From WTAW01 sp964406575 (GTDB lineage: Bacteria > Acidobacteriota > Aminicenantia > Aminicenantales > Aminicenantaceae), in the NCBI GenBank assembly GCA_964406575.1, contig CAYOSH010000001.1, positions 62,001-126,000 on the forward strand: a stretch of 64,000 bases of DNA, read 5' to 3'. The notes beneath the pieces are model-generated. The model saw only the letters and a program-made list of their open reading frames with translations. It ran no database searches and was not told the DNA's origin. The position numbers and the translations under genes are program-made. The stretch's first letter is position 1. Each line of letters starts with the position of its first letter. Shown piece after piece: positions 52,935 to 61,736 of this stretch.

Positions 52935-53726
52935 CTACTCTTTCGGTGAGGTCAGCGAGACAATCAACGGGGCATGGTCAGAAGGCTTGGGCTCTCGTCG
53001 TCTTCGGGGCCAAAGATCAACCTCCACGGACTCAACTTTGTGGATCATTGATTCCGTGCAGAGGGCATAATCGATCCTCATCCCCTGGTCTCGCCAAATG
53101 GCTCCTCCGATATAGTCCCACCACGTGAATTGTTTTTTGTCTGGGTATTTGTGCCTGAATGTATCGATGAACCCCCACTGGAGAAGCGTCTCGAATGATT
53201 TACGCTCCTCTGGGAGGGTCCCGATGCTATCCTTTAAGGCTTCAGGGTCGTAAACATCCATATCCTCCCGGGCCACATTGAAGTCACCCACGATGAAAAT
53301 GGGGTCGATAGGGGAAAAATTCTTGTCGAGAAAAATAAGGAGCTCCTTGTACCAATCCTTTTTGTAGGCAAACTTCTCAGTTCCCTGAAGATCTCCATGA
53401 GGCGCATAGATGTTCATGATGCGGACACCATTGGCGGTGACGGAGATCAATCTTTTCTGCGCATCCCAGATGTCGTTTCCAAGGCCTTTCTGGATTTCTG
53501 TAAGAGAGTATTTTGAGCAGATTGCTACCCCATTGTAGGTCTTCTGGCTGAAGACTTCGCACTGATACCCCAGCCTTTCGAAATCTTCATACGGAAACAG
53601 CGAATCGATGGCTTTGAGTTCCTGAAAACACAGGATATCAATATCTTCGTTCCTGTGCTCGAGCCACTCTATGATCAGATCTTTCCTGACCCTGATAGAA
53701 TTGACGTTAAATGTGCAGATCTTCAA
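52935..53726 (-). CDS. xth: Exodeoxyribonuclease III (AP endonuclease)
   Basis: 263 residues of the EEP fold. It shows ICTFNVNSIR, LCFQELKAID (metal-binding Glu), NIYAPHGD, VGDFNVA, WWDYIGGAIWRDQGMRIDYAL and the catalytic SDHAPL at the end. It repairs abasic sites. TTG 53726 is chosen because it gives MKICTFNVNS with GAGAGG upstream; the ATG at 53759 would add 11 residues. Confidence 0.93.
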   Translation of the reverse strand: MKICTFNVNSIRVRKDLIIEWLEHRNEDIDILCFQELKAIDSLFPYEDFERLGYQCEVFSQKTYNGVAICSKYSLTEIQKGLGNDIWDAQKRLISVTANGVRIMNIYAPHGDLQGTEKFAYKKDWYKELLIFLDKNFSPIDPIFIVGDFNVAREDMDVYDPEALKDSIGTLPEERKSFETLLQWGFIDTFRHKYPDKKQFTWWDYIGGAIWRDQGMRIDYALCTESMIHKVESVEVDLWPRRRREPKPSDHAPLIVSLTSPKE

Positions 53727-53797
53727 AGCCACCTCTCTTTCGTGTCCTTTTATCCTCACGACCCGTTCTTCTTTTCTTCTTCATCCTCCCGGCTATT

Positions 53798-54769
53798 CTA
53801 TGAGGAAAGCTCGATAGCGAGTTTTATCGCCTCGGTCATGCTCTTAGGATTGGCTTTTCCTTGTCCCGCGATGTCAAAACCTGTTCCGTGATCTGGAGAG
53901 GTGCGGACAAAAGGAAGGCCAAGAGTCACGTTGACTCCCTCATCGAAGGCCACCATCTTGAAAGCGATGAGACCCTGGTCATGGTAGAGAGCAATAACCA
54001 TTTTGTTTGGATATCCATACGCTTTCCGGAAAACGATATCGGGGGGATAGGGGCCTTGGATGGACATCCCTTCTCCCCGGGCGCTCTCAATGGCAGGGAG
54101 AATTTCATCCCTTTCTTCCGTCCCCATAAGCCCTTCCTCTCCGGCGTGAGGGTTCAGACCGCTCACAAGGAATTGAATGTTTTTCTTCCGCGCTTGAACG
54201 AGGGATTGGTGGAGAATCAGGAAGAATTCCTGGAGGTTTTTGGTCTTGATCCTCTCCAAGGCCGTTTTCAGAGAGATATGGTGGGAAAAAAGGGCCACTT
54301 TGATCTTCTCCGACCAGAACGTCATGATTGCCTGCGGGTACATCTGACTGAGATATTCCGTGTGTCCGGGATAGGGGATTCCAGCCAGTGACCAAGAGCG
54401 TTTGGAGATAGGAGCTGTAACGATTGCATCAATAGCGCTGGCCCGAGCTTTCTTTATGGCTTCTGCGAAAAATCGGAAGGAGGCCTCTCCGTTCTCCTCA
54501 GATGCGATCCCCCGGGACAGGACTTCCAGGGAGGTCTGGATTTCCCAGAGCGAGATGGGGGGGATGTCGGAGGGGACAATCCTTGATATGGCCGGGATAT
54601 CCATCGAAAGCCCCAAGGATTGCAGGGTCTCCCGGATGAGTTTTCTTGTGCCAAACAGGATGTAGTTCGCTCGCGGAAGGGCATCTCTTTGGGAAAGAGC
54701 TCTTAATGTGACTTCCGGTCCGATTCCCCCTGGATCTCCCAGAGTTATCCCAATTCTGGGAAGCGTCAT
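53798..54769 (-). CDS. pdxA: 4-hydroxythreonine-4-phosphate dehydrogenase
   Basis: 323 residues. The N-terminus GITLGDPGGIGPEV, APISKRSWSLAGIPYPGHTEYL, SGLNPHAGEEGLMGTEE and YHDQGLIAFKMVAFDEGVNVTLGLPFVRTSPDHGTGFDIAG are PdxA signatures; the metal-binding histidines are in GHTE, YHDQG and DHG. It acts in pyridoxal-5-phosphate synthesis by the DXP-dependent route. It overlaps the hfq-like gene by four bases, so they share a transcript. Confidence 0.96.
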   Translation of the reverse strand: MTLPRIGITLGDPGGIGPEVTLRALSQRDALPRANYILFGTRKLIRETLQSLGLSMDIPAISRIVPSDIPPISLWEIQTSLEVLSRGIASEENGEASFRFFAEAIKKARASAIDAIVTAPISKRSWSLAGIPYPGHTEYLSQMYPQAIMTFWSEKIKVALFSHHISLKTALERIKTKNLQEFFLILHQSLVQARKKNIQFLVSGLNPHAGEEGLMGTEERDEILPAIESARGEGMSIQGPYPPDIVFRKAYGYPNKMVIALYHDQGLIAFKMVAFDEGVNVTLGLPFVRTSPDHGTGFDIAGQGKANPKSMTEAIKLAIELSS

Positions 54770-55122
54770 TTTTGTGTTCTTGTGCTGTTTTTTTTAGGCG
54801 GTTTTTTGGGTGGGGTCTCTGGTGTTTCTCTCTTTTCTTCCAGCTTGAAGAGATACTTGATGGCGTGTTTATAGATCAGGAGATTGGGAGCGCCGTTTCG
54901 GTTAAGTTTGATACAGTCTCTATCATACCATTCAACATATCCCTCTACCCTATCTCCATCATCGAAGATCACGGCCATAGGTATTTTTTTATTCATCTGC
55001 TTGAGATAGTAGTAGTTCTCAGCATGAGTATCGTAGCCAGGATGGGTTTTCTTTTTCGAAGCCTCACGACTCATCTTCTCCTTATAATCGGAAAAATTGG
55101 GACGGATAAGCTTCCTGTTCAT
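54766..55122 (-). CDS. hfq: Hfq-like Sm RNA chaperone with extended ends
   Basis: 118 residues. The Sm-fold core spans about residues 40-95: IPMAVIFDDGDRVEGYVEWYDRDCIKLNR, then LIYKHAIKYLF, where YKHA is the Hfq Sm2 signature. A basic N-terminal extension of about 40 residues and a Lys/Pro-rich tail (PETPPKKPPKK) are unlike the classical 100-residue Hfq. The proximal-face Gln of E. coli Hfq is not obvious. The start at 55122 follows GGAGAA. A good promoter lies 59 bases upstream. Confidence 0.78.
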   Translation of the reverse strand: MNRKLIRPNFSDYKEKMSREASKKKTHPGYDTHAENYYYLKQMNKKIPMAVIFDDGDRVEGYVEWYDRDCIKLNRNGAPNLLIYKHAIKYLFKLEEKRETPETPPKKPPKKNSTRTQK

Positions 55123-55180
55123 AGTTGAATTCTCCAAGAATGTTGCTAAGTTTAAGAAATGGAATTCTTAATTGTTCCGA

Positions 55181-55209
55181 ATTATAACACTAATCCAAAA
55201 AAATTGCAA
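55181..55209 (-). promoter_or_regulatory. Promoter of hfq-pdxA
   Basis: Minus strand: TTGCAA (55204-55209), a 17-base spacer, and a perfect TATAAT (55181-55186). The predicted leader is about 50 bases. Confidence 0.55.
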
Positions 55210-55225
55210 CTTTTCTCTTGCGCAG

Positions 55226-55894
55226 TTATTTGATGAGTGGTTTGAGGGAATCGAACCAGTTTTGAGCGAGTCGTCTGTAGCCTTTCCGGGAAGGATGGAT
55301 TTCGGGAAGGAGCACGGGTCGATCCAAGAAAGGGGAATAGTTATCGACCAGGACGAGTCCCTCTTCGATGGCCACTTTCCGGATAGCGGGATTGATCTCA
55401 ATATGGACCCTCTGTTGGGAATGTTCAGTGAAAGGGAAGGCGCTATTTTCAGGAATAGGAGGGATCATCGCGATAAGGCATTGAGGGGTTTTTCCCGAGC
55501 GGGTCTTGAATTTTTTGAATATTTTGATGATATCTTTCATGTTGGCTGAGAATTGAGCGGCAGATGTGTTGTCTTGATCTTCACGGACGTCATTCGTCCC
55601 CAACTGGATGAGAATGAAATCAGCATGTTCCTCAGATAGAGTTATTGTGTTTCTATACAGGAATGCCAAATATTCACCCGACGTGTGACCGCTGCGGCCG
55701 TAATTGAGAACTTTAGCCAGAATCCCCTCCTGATTAAGCCGCCGTTGTAAAAAACGGGGATAGTCGGCAGCCGTGATGCTGTCGCCCGCGCAGAGGACGA
55801 TGATCCCTGGTGGGGCGGGGGAACAATACATGAGAACGAGAATGAAGATCGAGAGCCATAGAGTTTTGTGTGGGAACGCAGTCATGCTAAACAC
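55226..55894 (-). CDS. Exported GDSL/SGNH-family hydrolase
   Basis: 222 residues. A signal segment ends in LVLMYCSPAP, a possible lipobox. SGNH blocks are all present: CAGDSITAADYP (catalytic Ser), YGRSGHTSGEY (Gly), IQLGTNDVRED (Asn), and IHPSRKGYRRLAQ (Asp/His). It is probably an esterase or lipase acting outside the cytoplasm; the substrate is unknown. It begins five bases after the RND pump gene, so it is the last gene of the efflux operon. Confidence 0.88.
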   Translation of the reverse strand: MFSMTAFPHKTLWLSIFILVLMYCSPAPPGIIVLCAGDSITAADYPRFLQRRLNQEGILAKVLNYGRSGHTSGEYLAFLYRNTITLSEEHADFILIQLGTNDVREDQDNTSAAQFSANMKDIIKIFKKFKTRSGKTPQCLIAMIPPIPENSAFPFTEHSQQRVHIEINPAIRKVAIEEGLVLVDNYSPFLDRPVLLPEIHPSRKGYRRLAQNWFDSLKPLIK

Positions 55895-55899
55895 ATTTG

Positions 55900-58800
55900 C
55901 TAATGGAACTTCTCTTTTTTGAGAGACTGGAAAACCAATGGCAAAACGATCAGCGTCACAAGAGTGGATGTGATGAGCCCGCCAACAACAACTGTTGCCA
56001 GAGGTCGCTGGATCTCGGCGCCAGGTCCTCTGGCTAAAAGAAGGGGCAAAATTCCGAATATCGTTGTGAAGGTTGTCATCAATACAGGGCGGAGCTTGAC
56101 GTTGACTCCGTGGGTGATGGCCTCCGTCATAGATCCTCCCTTCTTGAGCTGGTTGTGAAAGGCAGAGATAAGAACAAGGCCATCCTCCAGCGCGATACCA
56201 AAAATAGCGATGAAACCAATGGAGGCAGGCACGCTTAGATAAAGCCCCGAGATTTTCAGAGCAATGATTCCACCTGTCAGGGCAAGAGGGATGTTGATGA
56301 GGATTACGAGTACCTCCTGGAATGAGTAGAAGATAGTGAAGAGCAACAAGGCCACCAGGGCCAGGGTTATGGGTGTGATGATCAGAAATCTGTTATTAGC
56401 CTGCTCCTGAAGCTCGAATTGTCCCCCCCATTTGATGAGGTATTCCGGAGGAAGCTGGACAGTCTTTTCGATGCGCCTCTTGGCTTCGTCCACAAATCGG
56501 CCGATATCCCTTCCCCGGATGTTACACTGAATGGTGATATATCGTTTGTTGTTTTCACGGTTGATCACACGCGGGCCCATAACTTCCTCGACAGTTGCCA
56601 GCTGGGCGAGCGGCACCTGACCTCCTTCTGGCAAACGAATGAGGAGGCCTTCAATCTGTTCGATATCTTTCCGGTATTCGGGCTCAAACCTGAGGAATAT
56701 ATCGAATCTTTTCTGTTCCTCGTAAATCTGGCCTAACGTGATTCCTCCTACAGCGGCCTCGATGGTATCCTGGATCTCCCGGATATTCAACCCATACCGC
56801 GCAATTCTGTCCCTATCGATGACGATCTGGATGTGGTTCTGGCCGGTGAACTGTTCTACCTGGACATCAGCAGCGCCTTCAAGAGCTCCGATCACATCCT
56901 TGATTTGTCTGGATTTTCCCATGAGAACTTCGAAATCTTCTCCATAGAGCTTAATGGCAAGTTGGGCTTTGACTCCGGTGAGAAGCTCATCCAGATTATG
57001 GGCGATGGGTTGAGTCATGTTGAGGTTTATCCCGGGGAATGCGTCCAGACGGTGTTCGATCTCATCAATGAGCTCATCTTTGCTCTTGAAGTGCTTCCAA
57101 TTCTGTATGGGATTGAGCTTGATGAGGATCTCTGCATCATTCACAAAATGGGCGTGGCTTCCCACCTCACCTCTCCCGATGCGGCTCAATACTCCTGTGA
57201 CTTCCGGGATGTCTCTGATGGTTTTTTCGATTTCGTTCGTCACCGCAACGGTTTCCTCCAGACTGATGTTCGGGTCGAATGTCGCTCTGAGATGCAACGT
57301 TCCCTCCTCCAGGTAAGGGATGTATTCCCTGCCCAGGAAAGGCAGAATGGCTAGGCCTGTAGCGAAGGCCAAAAGAGTCATGGTAAAGACAAATTTGCGG
57401 TGTTTCTGACAGAGTGCGAAAAAGGGAAGGTAGACCTTTTTGATGTTGCGAATGAGGATTGGCTCCTGGATTTTGTCTTTTGAGTTCCTCAACAAATAAT
57501 AAGAAAGAGCCGGGACTGAAAAGATCGCAAATATCAGGGAGCCTGCTAGGGCAAAGGAGATGGTGTAGCCCATGGGCCGGAACATGACACCTTCCACTCC
57601 AGTCAGAGTAAAGATGGGGAGAAAGACCAGGATGATGATGGTGATGGCGAAAAAGAGGGGTCGCCCCACTTCTGCTCCTGCGGATAGGATCGCCTGGATT
57701 TTTGTTTCTCTTGATTGAGTGATGTGACGGTGGATGTTTTCGACCATGATGATAGCCGCATCTGCGATCAATCCGATAGCGATGGCCAGGCCCCCGAAGG
57801 ACATCAGGTCTGCGGCCAGGTCCTGGCGTTGCATCAGGATGAACGCAAAGAGGATCGAGAAGGGCAGAGAGAAAACAGCGATCATAGCCGTGGGGAAATC
57901 GCCCATAAAGAGGAATAGGACGAGAACGATCAGCGCGATCCCGACGACCAGGTTGATTGAAACGGTCGAAAAACATTTCTTGACGAGCGATGCCTGATTA
58001 TAAAAGGGGACTATTTTCACGCCGGGGGGAAGGGCCTTGTTGATATCCATGATCCGTTCTTCGAGGTTTTGGATGACCTGTGCGGTATTGGACCCGAAAA
58101 GCTTAAGGACCATGCCCACGACCTTTTCGCCCTCGCCATTGGCTAACGCTGCCCCTCTCCGTATGGCTGGAAGGATCTGCACACGGGCCACATCCTTGAG
58201 CTTTACCGGGATGCCCTGATAGTTGACGATAACAATGTTTTCAAGGTCCTCTGCGCTTTGGGCAAGGCCGATGCTCCGGATCAAGTATTCCTCTTTCCCC
58301 TTAGTGATAAAGCTTGCCCCGGTGTTTTGGTTGTTCTGTCTGACTTTGTCAGCAAGGTCTGATACAGTCAAGTTGTATTTGAGCAGAGATTGGGGACTCA
58401 CCAAAATCTGGTACTGTTTGATGTCTCCGCCGATACTCAGCACCTGAGAGATCTCGGGCACCGATTTCAGCTCATATTTTACGAGCCAGTCCTGAATGGT
58501 TCTGAGTTCAAGGGTGGAATAATCTTTGCCCTCCAGATAATAGAGGTAAACCAAACCCAATCCAGTAGCGATAGGCCCCAGCACTGGCTCGTGCACCTGC
58601 TCGGGCAGCTGTTCTTTGACCTCCAAGAGCCTTTGGGCAACAAGCTGCCTGGCCCAGTAAATATCGGTTTTGTCCTGGAAATAAATATTCACGATGGAAA
58701 GGGCGAAGGTGGAGACGGAACGGATATTTTTCACCCTGGGCAGGCCGTACATGGAGGACTCCACAGGGTAAGAAATCAACCGCTCTACTTCTTCGGGCGC

Positions 58801-58968
58801 CATTCCATGAGCTTCTGTATAGACCTGAACAAGGGGAGGCGAGGGGTCGGGGAAAACATCGATAGCGAGGTTTTGAAAGGCTAAAAAACCCAGCAGAGCA
58901 ACGATGACCGTAGCCAAAACAATGAACAGCCGCTGTTTCAATGAAAAGTTTATACTTTTCGATATCAT
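55900..58968 (-). CDS. cusA: Heavy-metal efflux RND transporter (CusA/CzcA type)
   Basis: 1022 residues with the RND layout: helix 1, a large periplasmic loop, helices 2-7, a second loop, helices 8-12. FPDPSPPLVQVYTEAHGMAPEEVERLISYPVE is typical of metal-RND pumps. The helix-4 motif AIGLIADAAIIMVEN has the AIG-x3-DAA form known from CusA-type (Cu/Ag) pumps rather than the DFG-x3-DG form of CzcA. Substrate remains an inference. Upstream genes encode its adaptor and outer-membrane channel. Confidence 0.92.
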   Translation of the reverse strand: MISKSINFSLKQRLFIVLATVIVALLGFLAFQNLAIDVFPDPSPPLVQVYTEAHGMAPEEVERLISYPVESSMYGLPRVKNIRSVSTFALSIVNIYFQDKTDIYWARQLVAQRLLEVKEQLPEQVHEPVLGPIATGLGLVYLYYLEGKDYSTLELRTIQDWLVKYELKSVPEISQVLSIGGDIKQYQILVSPQSLLKYNLTVSDLADKVRQNNQNTGASFITKGKEEYLIRSIGLAQSAEDLENIVIVNYQGIPVKLKDVARVQILPAIRRGAALANGEGEKVVGMVLKLFGSNTAQVIQNLEERIMDINKALPPGVKIVPFYNQASLVKKCFSTVSINLVVGIALIVLVLFLFMGDFPTAMIAVFSLPFSILFAFILMQRQDLAADLMSFGGLAIAIGLIADAAIIMVENIHRHITQSRETKIQAILSAGAEVGRPLFFAITIIILVFLPIFTLTGVEGVMFRPMGYTISFALAGSLIFAIFSVPALSYYLLRNSKDKIQEPILIRNIKKVYLPFFALCQKHRKFVFTMTLLAFATGLAILPFLGREYIPYLEEGTLHLRATFDPNISLEETVAVTNEIEKTIRDIPEVTGVLSRIGRGEVGSHAHFVNDAEILIKLNPIQNWKHFKSKDELIDEIEHRLDAFPGINLNMTQPIAHNLDELLTGVKAQLAIKLYGEDFEVLMGKSRQIKDVIGALEGAADVQVEQFTGQNHIQIVIDRDRIARYGLNIREIQDTIEAAVGGITLGQIYEEQKRFDIFLRFEPEYRKDIEQIEGLLIRLPEGGQVPLAQLATVEEVMGPRVINRENNKRYITIQCNIRGRDIGRFVDEAKRRIEKTVQLPPEYLIKWGGQFELQEQANNRFLIITPITLALVALLLFTIFYSFQEVLVILINIPLALTGGIIALKISGLYLSVPASIGFIAIFGIALEDGLVLISAFHNQLKKGGSMTEAITHGVNVKLRPVLMTTFTTIFGILPLLLARGPGAEIQRPLATVVVGGLITSTLVTLIVLPLVFQSLKKEKFH

Positions 58969-59043
58969 CGGGAAATCCCATTCAAGCTTATGATGAGGGT
59001 AGGTCTTGATTTTTGTAAATGGAACGCTGTTTTCGGAATTTGT

Positions 59044-60348
59044 TTAATGGACATGCTGATGACCAAAGGTTCCCTTGGTGAGCTCGGTTTTAATGGTAAA
59101 AGCTCCTTTCAGGACGAGGCGATCTTCTTTATCCAAACCCCCGGCGACGACTCTTTGATCTCCAATTTTGTTGCCGAGTTGAACGTGCCTGGGGATAAAC
59201 ATGTTATCATTTTCCATCACGAACACGATCTTTTCTCCGTCCATGTTCTGGATCGCATCTTCCGGGACTGTGAGGATCTCTTTTTTCTCTGCCAAGTTTT
59301 CCACAATTCCCTGGATATACATGTTTGGTTTGAGCAGACCCTCGCTGTTGGGAACTTCCACTCTGATCTTGACAGTGCGAAGTTTTTCATCGATGGTCTC
59401 GCTGATGTAGGTAATGTTTCCCGGGAATTTTTTTTCAGGATACAATGGAGTTAGAATATAAACACGGCTTTCTTTTGAAATGTAAGGGATGTCCTTTTCA
59501 TAGGCATCTAGGATTGCCCAGAGCATGCTTAAGTCGGATACCGTAAAAAGGACCTTCTCTGGTTCGATGTGTGCTCCAATGATCGCATCCCGGAAGATAA
59601 CCGTTCCTGAGATCGGTGAACGGATCGGAAGGTTTGGATCGGCGATCTCACTTTTGGACTTCTGATGCTCCAAGGTATCGCTTTTCGCGATGAGATCATC
59701 TATTTGTTCGTGGGTAATCCCATAGGAGTGTAGAGCGGATTCCAGTGCCCCTAATTCTGTGGTGAGCTCTTCGTATTCGGCCTTTCGTCTGAGGTATTCC
59801 CTTTCCTCTATGGCTTTCTCTTCGCGGAGCATCTTTGCGCGCTCGTATTCCTGTTGGCTGTGGTTTAGAGCTGCACGGGTTTCTAAGTAGTCCGCTTGAG
59901 CTTTGCCGAAGTCGGGCGAGTTGATCGTGACAAGCGTTTGTCTCTGACTTACCTTTTTTCCAAGATCAGTCGAAAGGGCCGAGATCTGACCATGCACAAA
60001 GGATGTGATGAGGGCGGTTTTATTGGCGTTGAGAATCAGATTGCCGGGGAGCGAGACTCGTGAAGAGATGTTTTGAGAGGTGGGAGAATCCACGACAATC
60101 CCCCATTCTTCCTGTTGTTTTGGGGAAATGTGGATCTCCTCATGCTCATGTTCCTCCGCCCCTTCATGTTCATGAGTGAGTGTTTGCGTTTCGCTCGCTG
60201 CGTGTGCATGTTCTTCCTCTCCATGAGCGTGAGTCTCCTCAACGGAGCTCTCATTTCCGTTTGTGTTGGCGGCGGGAGACATATTGTGTTTACTGCCTCC
60301 ACAAAAAGCGAGAAGAACGACAGATAGACAAATGATGGATATTTTCAT
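59044..60348 (-). CDS. cusB: RND efflux periplasmic adaptor (CusB/CzcB type), His-rich lipoprotein
   Basis: 434 residues. The signal ends in a lipobox-like LLAFC. The mature N-terminus is very His/Glu-rich (HAHGEEEHAHA, HEHEGAEEHEHEEIHI), a likely metal-collecting tail. Barrel-sandwich segments and a long alpha-hairpin (NHSQQEYERAKMLREEKAIEEREYLRRKAEYEELTTEL) follow, then the beta-barrel domain and a C-terminal tail ending in HQHVH. It bridges the inner-membrane pump and the channel. It overlaps the channel gene by four bases. Confidence 0.92.
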   Translation of the reverse strand: MKISIICLSVVLLAFCGGSKHNMSPAANTNGNESSVEETHAHGEEEHAHAASETQTLTHEHEGAEEHEHEEIHISPKQQEEWGIVVDSPTSQNISSRVSLPGNLILNANKTALITSFVHGQISALSTDLGKKVSQRQTLVTINSPDFGKAQADYLETRAALNHSQQEYERAKMLREEKAIEEREYLRRKAEYEELTTELGALESALHSYGITHEQIDDLIAKSDTLEHQKSKSEIADPNLPIRSPISGTVIFRDAIIGAHIEPEKVLFTVSDLSMLWAILDAYEKDIPYISKESRVYILTPLYPEKKFPGNITYISETIDEKLRTVKIRVEVPNSEGLLKPNMYIQGIVENLAEKKEILTVPEDAIQNMDGEKIVFVMENDNMFIPRHVQLGNKIGDQRVVAGGLDKEDRLVLKGAFTIKTELTKGTFGHQHVH

Positions 60349-61607
60349 TGCAAATCTTCTCCGATGGCTCTCTCTAATGCTGCCCGGTCAGCGTTCCAGG
60401 CATATAAAGAATCCTGGTAATCCGTCATTATGCTGAAATATGTTCTCTGGGAATCCAGGTAGTCGATCAGCGATATCTCCCCGTGTTTGTAGCTTATCTC
60501 TGCGATCTTCAGGCTTTCCTCAGCCTGTTTGAGGAGGCCTGTCGTGAAAAGCTTGAGTGCTCGAGCGGAAAGCCTGAGTTGTCTGATTTTCGTTTGGGCT
60601 TCTGTGGCTAACTCCATCTTGATGGCCCTCAGCTCTTGGTTATTTTTGAGGAGTAAGCTCTCGGCCTCAGCGACTTCTTTAGACCTCCAATTCCAAAGGG
60701 GAATGTCGAGTGTAATTCCCAGACCCTTGTTCCTCCCGTCCAGCTCTTTTTTACTGAACCCGATCAGTTTAAAATCCGGGAGAAGCTGCCATTTGGTAAA
60801 ACGGATGTTTTCTTGAGCCTGTTCGTTCCTTTTCTCTTTCTCCTTGATGAGAGGGTGGGAGGGGAGGATTTCATTGATAAGGACCTGTTCATCCACGCTC
60901 AGAGGAACATATTCCAGATCTCCCCGGATGTCAAAATCTGGGGGGAGGGCATTTCCCAGGAATTTATTCAAGCGTTCTTTGGCCAGTTGCCAATCCGTCC
61001 ATATTTTGTTCAGTGCATTCTGTGCCCTGAGGGATTCCACCTGGAGCTTTATGGCTTCAAGCTCTTTGACCTCCCCGAGCTGGGCTCGCTTCAAGATGAG
61101 CCGATGGATCTCTGCGATAGAGTCGGCGTTCTTCTTGGCCAATTCCATTTTTTTCTTCTGGAGGAGGATCTGGTAATAGTGATTTTTAATCTCATACCTG
61201 AGCTCGAGTTTTGCGTGAACGAGAAGGTAACCGGTGGCCTCCCAGTCTCTCTCGAACACCTGGATACGGGAGTGCCTCTTGAAGGGATTTTCGATGGGCT
61301 GGCTGATGGCGAACTCCGAGGTGTTGCGTTCGATCAGCCCGTCGTAGGATTCGGCCTTCCCCCATGTAAATGCGAGCTCAGGATTGGTGAGGCGTTTGGC
61401 CGCCTCATATGCGAATTTTTTGGCGTTGACTTCCTCGATTTTTGCCGCGATCACCGGGCTGTTTGTCAGTCCTAATTCCATAAGCTCTTTGAGAGAGAAT
61501 TCCTTATTTTCTTGTTTTAGAAGAAAAGTATTTTTGTTTTCCCCTGCCTGAATTGATGACACAAGAAGAAGGATTGTGTTGAGAACGATCAATAATTTTA
61601 ATCTCAT
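60345..61607 (-). CDS. cusC: Outer-membrane efflux channel, TolC family (CusC/CzcC type)
   Basis: 420 residues with a signal peptide (LLIVLNTILLLVSSIQAG) and two homologous helical repeats (LKELMELGLTNSPVIAAKIEEV; later VAEAESLLLKNNQELRAIKMEL). ELAFTWGKAESYDG is typical of CzcC-like members. It is first in the cusCBA-GDSL operon. The start at 61607 lies directly behind a -10 box with no Shine-Dalgarno, as for carD and mnmE. Confidence 0.9.
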   Translation of the reverse strand: MRLKLLIVLNTILLLVSSIQAGENKNTFLLKQENKEFSLKELMELGLTNSPVIAAKIEEVNAKKFAYEAAKRLTNPELAFTWGKAESYDGLIERNTSEFAISQPIENPFKRHSRIQVFERDWEATGYLLVHAKLELRYEIKNHYYQILLQKKKMELAKKNADSIAEIHRLILKRAQLGEVKELEAIKLQVESLRAQNALNKIWTDWQLAKERLNKFLGNALPPDFDIRGDLEYVPLSVDEQVLINEILPSHPLIKEKEKRNEQAQENIRFTKWQLLPDFKLIGFSKKELDGRNKGLGITLDIPLWNWRSKEVAEAESLLLKNNQELRAIKMELATEAQTKIRQLRLSARALKLFTTGLLKQAEESLKIAEISYKHGEISLIDYLDSQRTYFSIMTDYQDSLYAWNADRAALERAIGEDLQ

Positions 61608-61618
61608 TGATTTTATAT

Positions 61619-61646
61619 ATTTTATCGTATTTTCCTGTTTATTCAA
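61619..61646 (-). promoter_or_regulatory. Possible promoter of the cus-type operon, leaderless
   Basis: Minus strand: TTGAAT (61641-61646), a 16-base spacer and TAAAAT (61619-61624, five of six). The -10 box ends 11 bases before the ATG, predicting a leader of about five bases. Confidence 0.4.
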
Positions 61647-61736
61647 ATGAGAAACAAAAGAAATTAAAGAATATGTCAAAAATCTTGTCCAGGGATGGAG
61701 TGGGGGAAAGCAAGGGTTGGCCTGTTTTTAGGGAAG

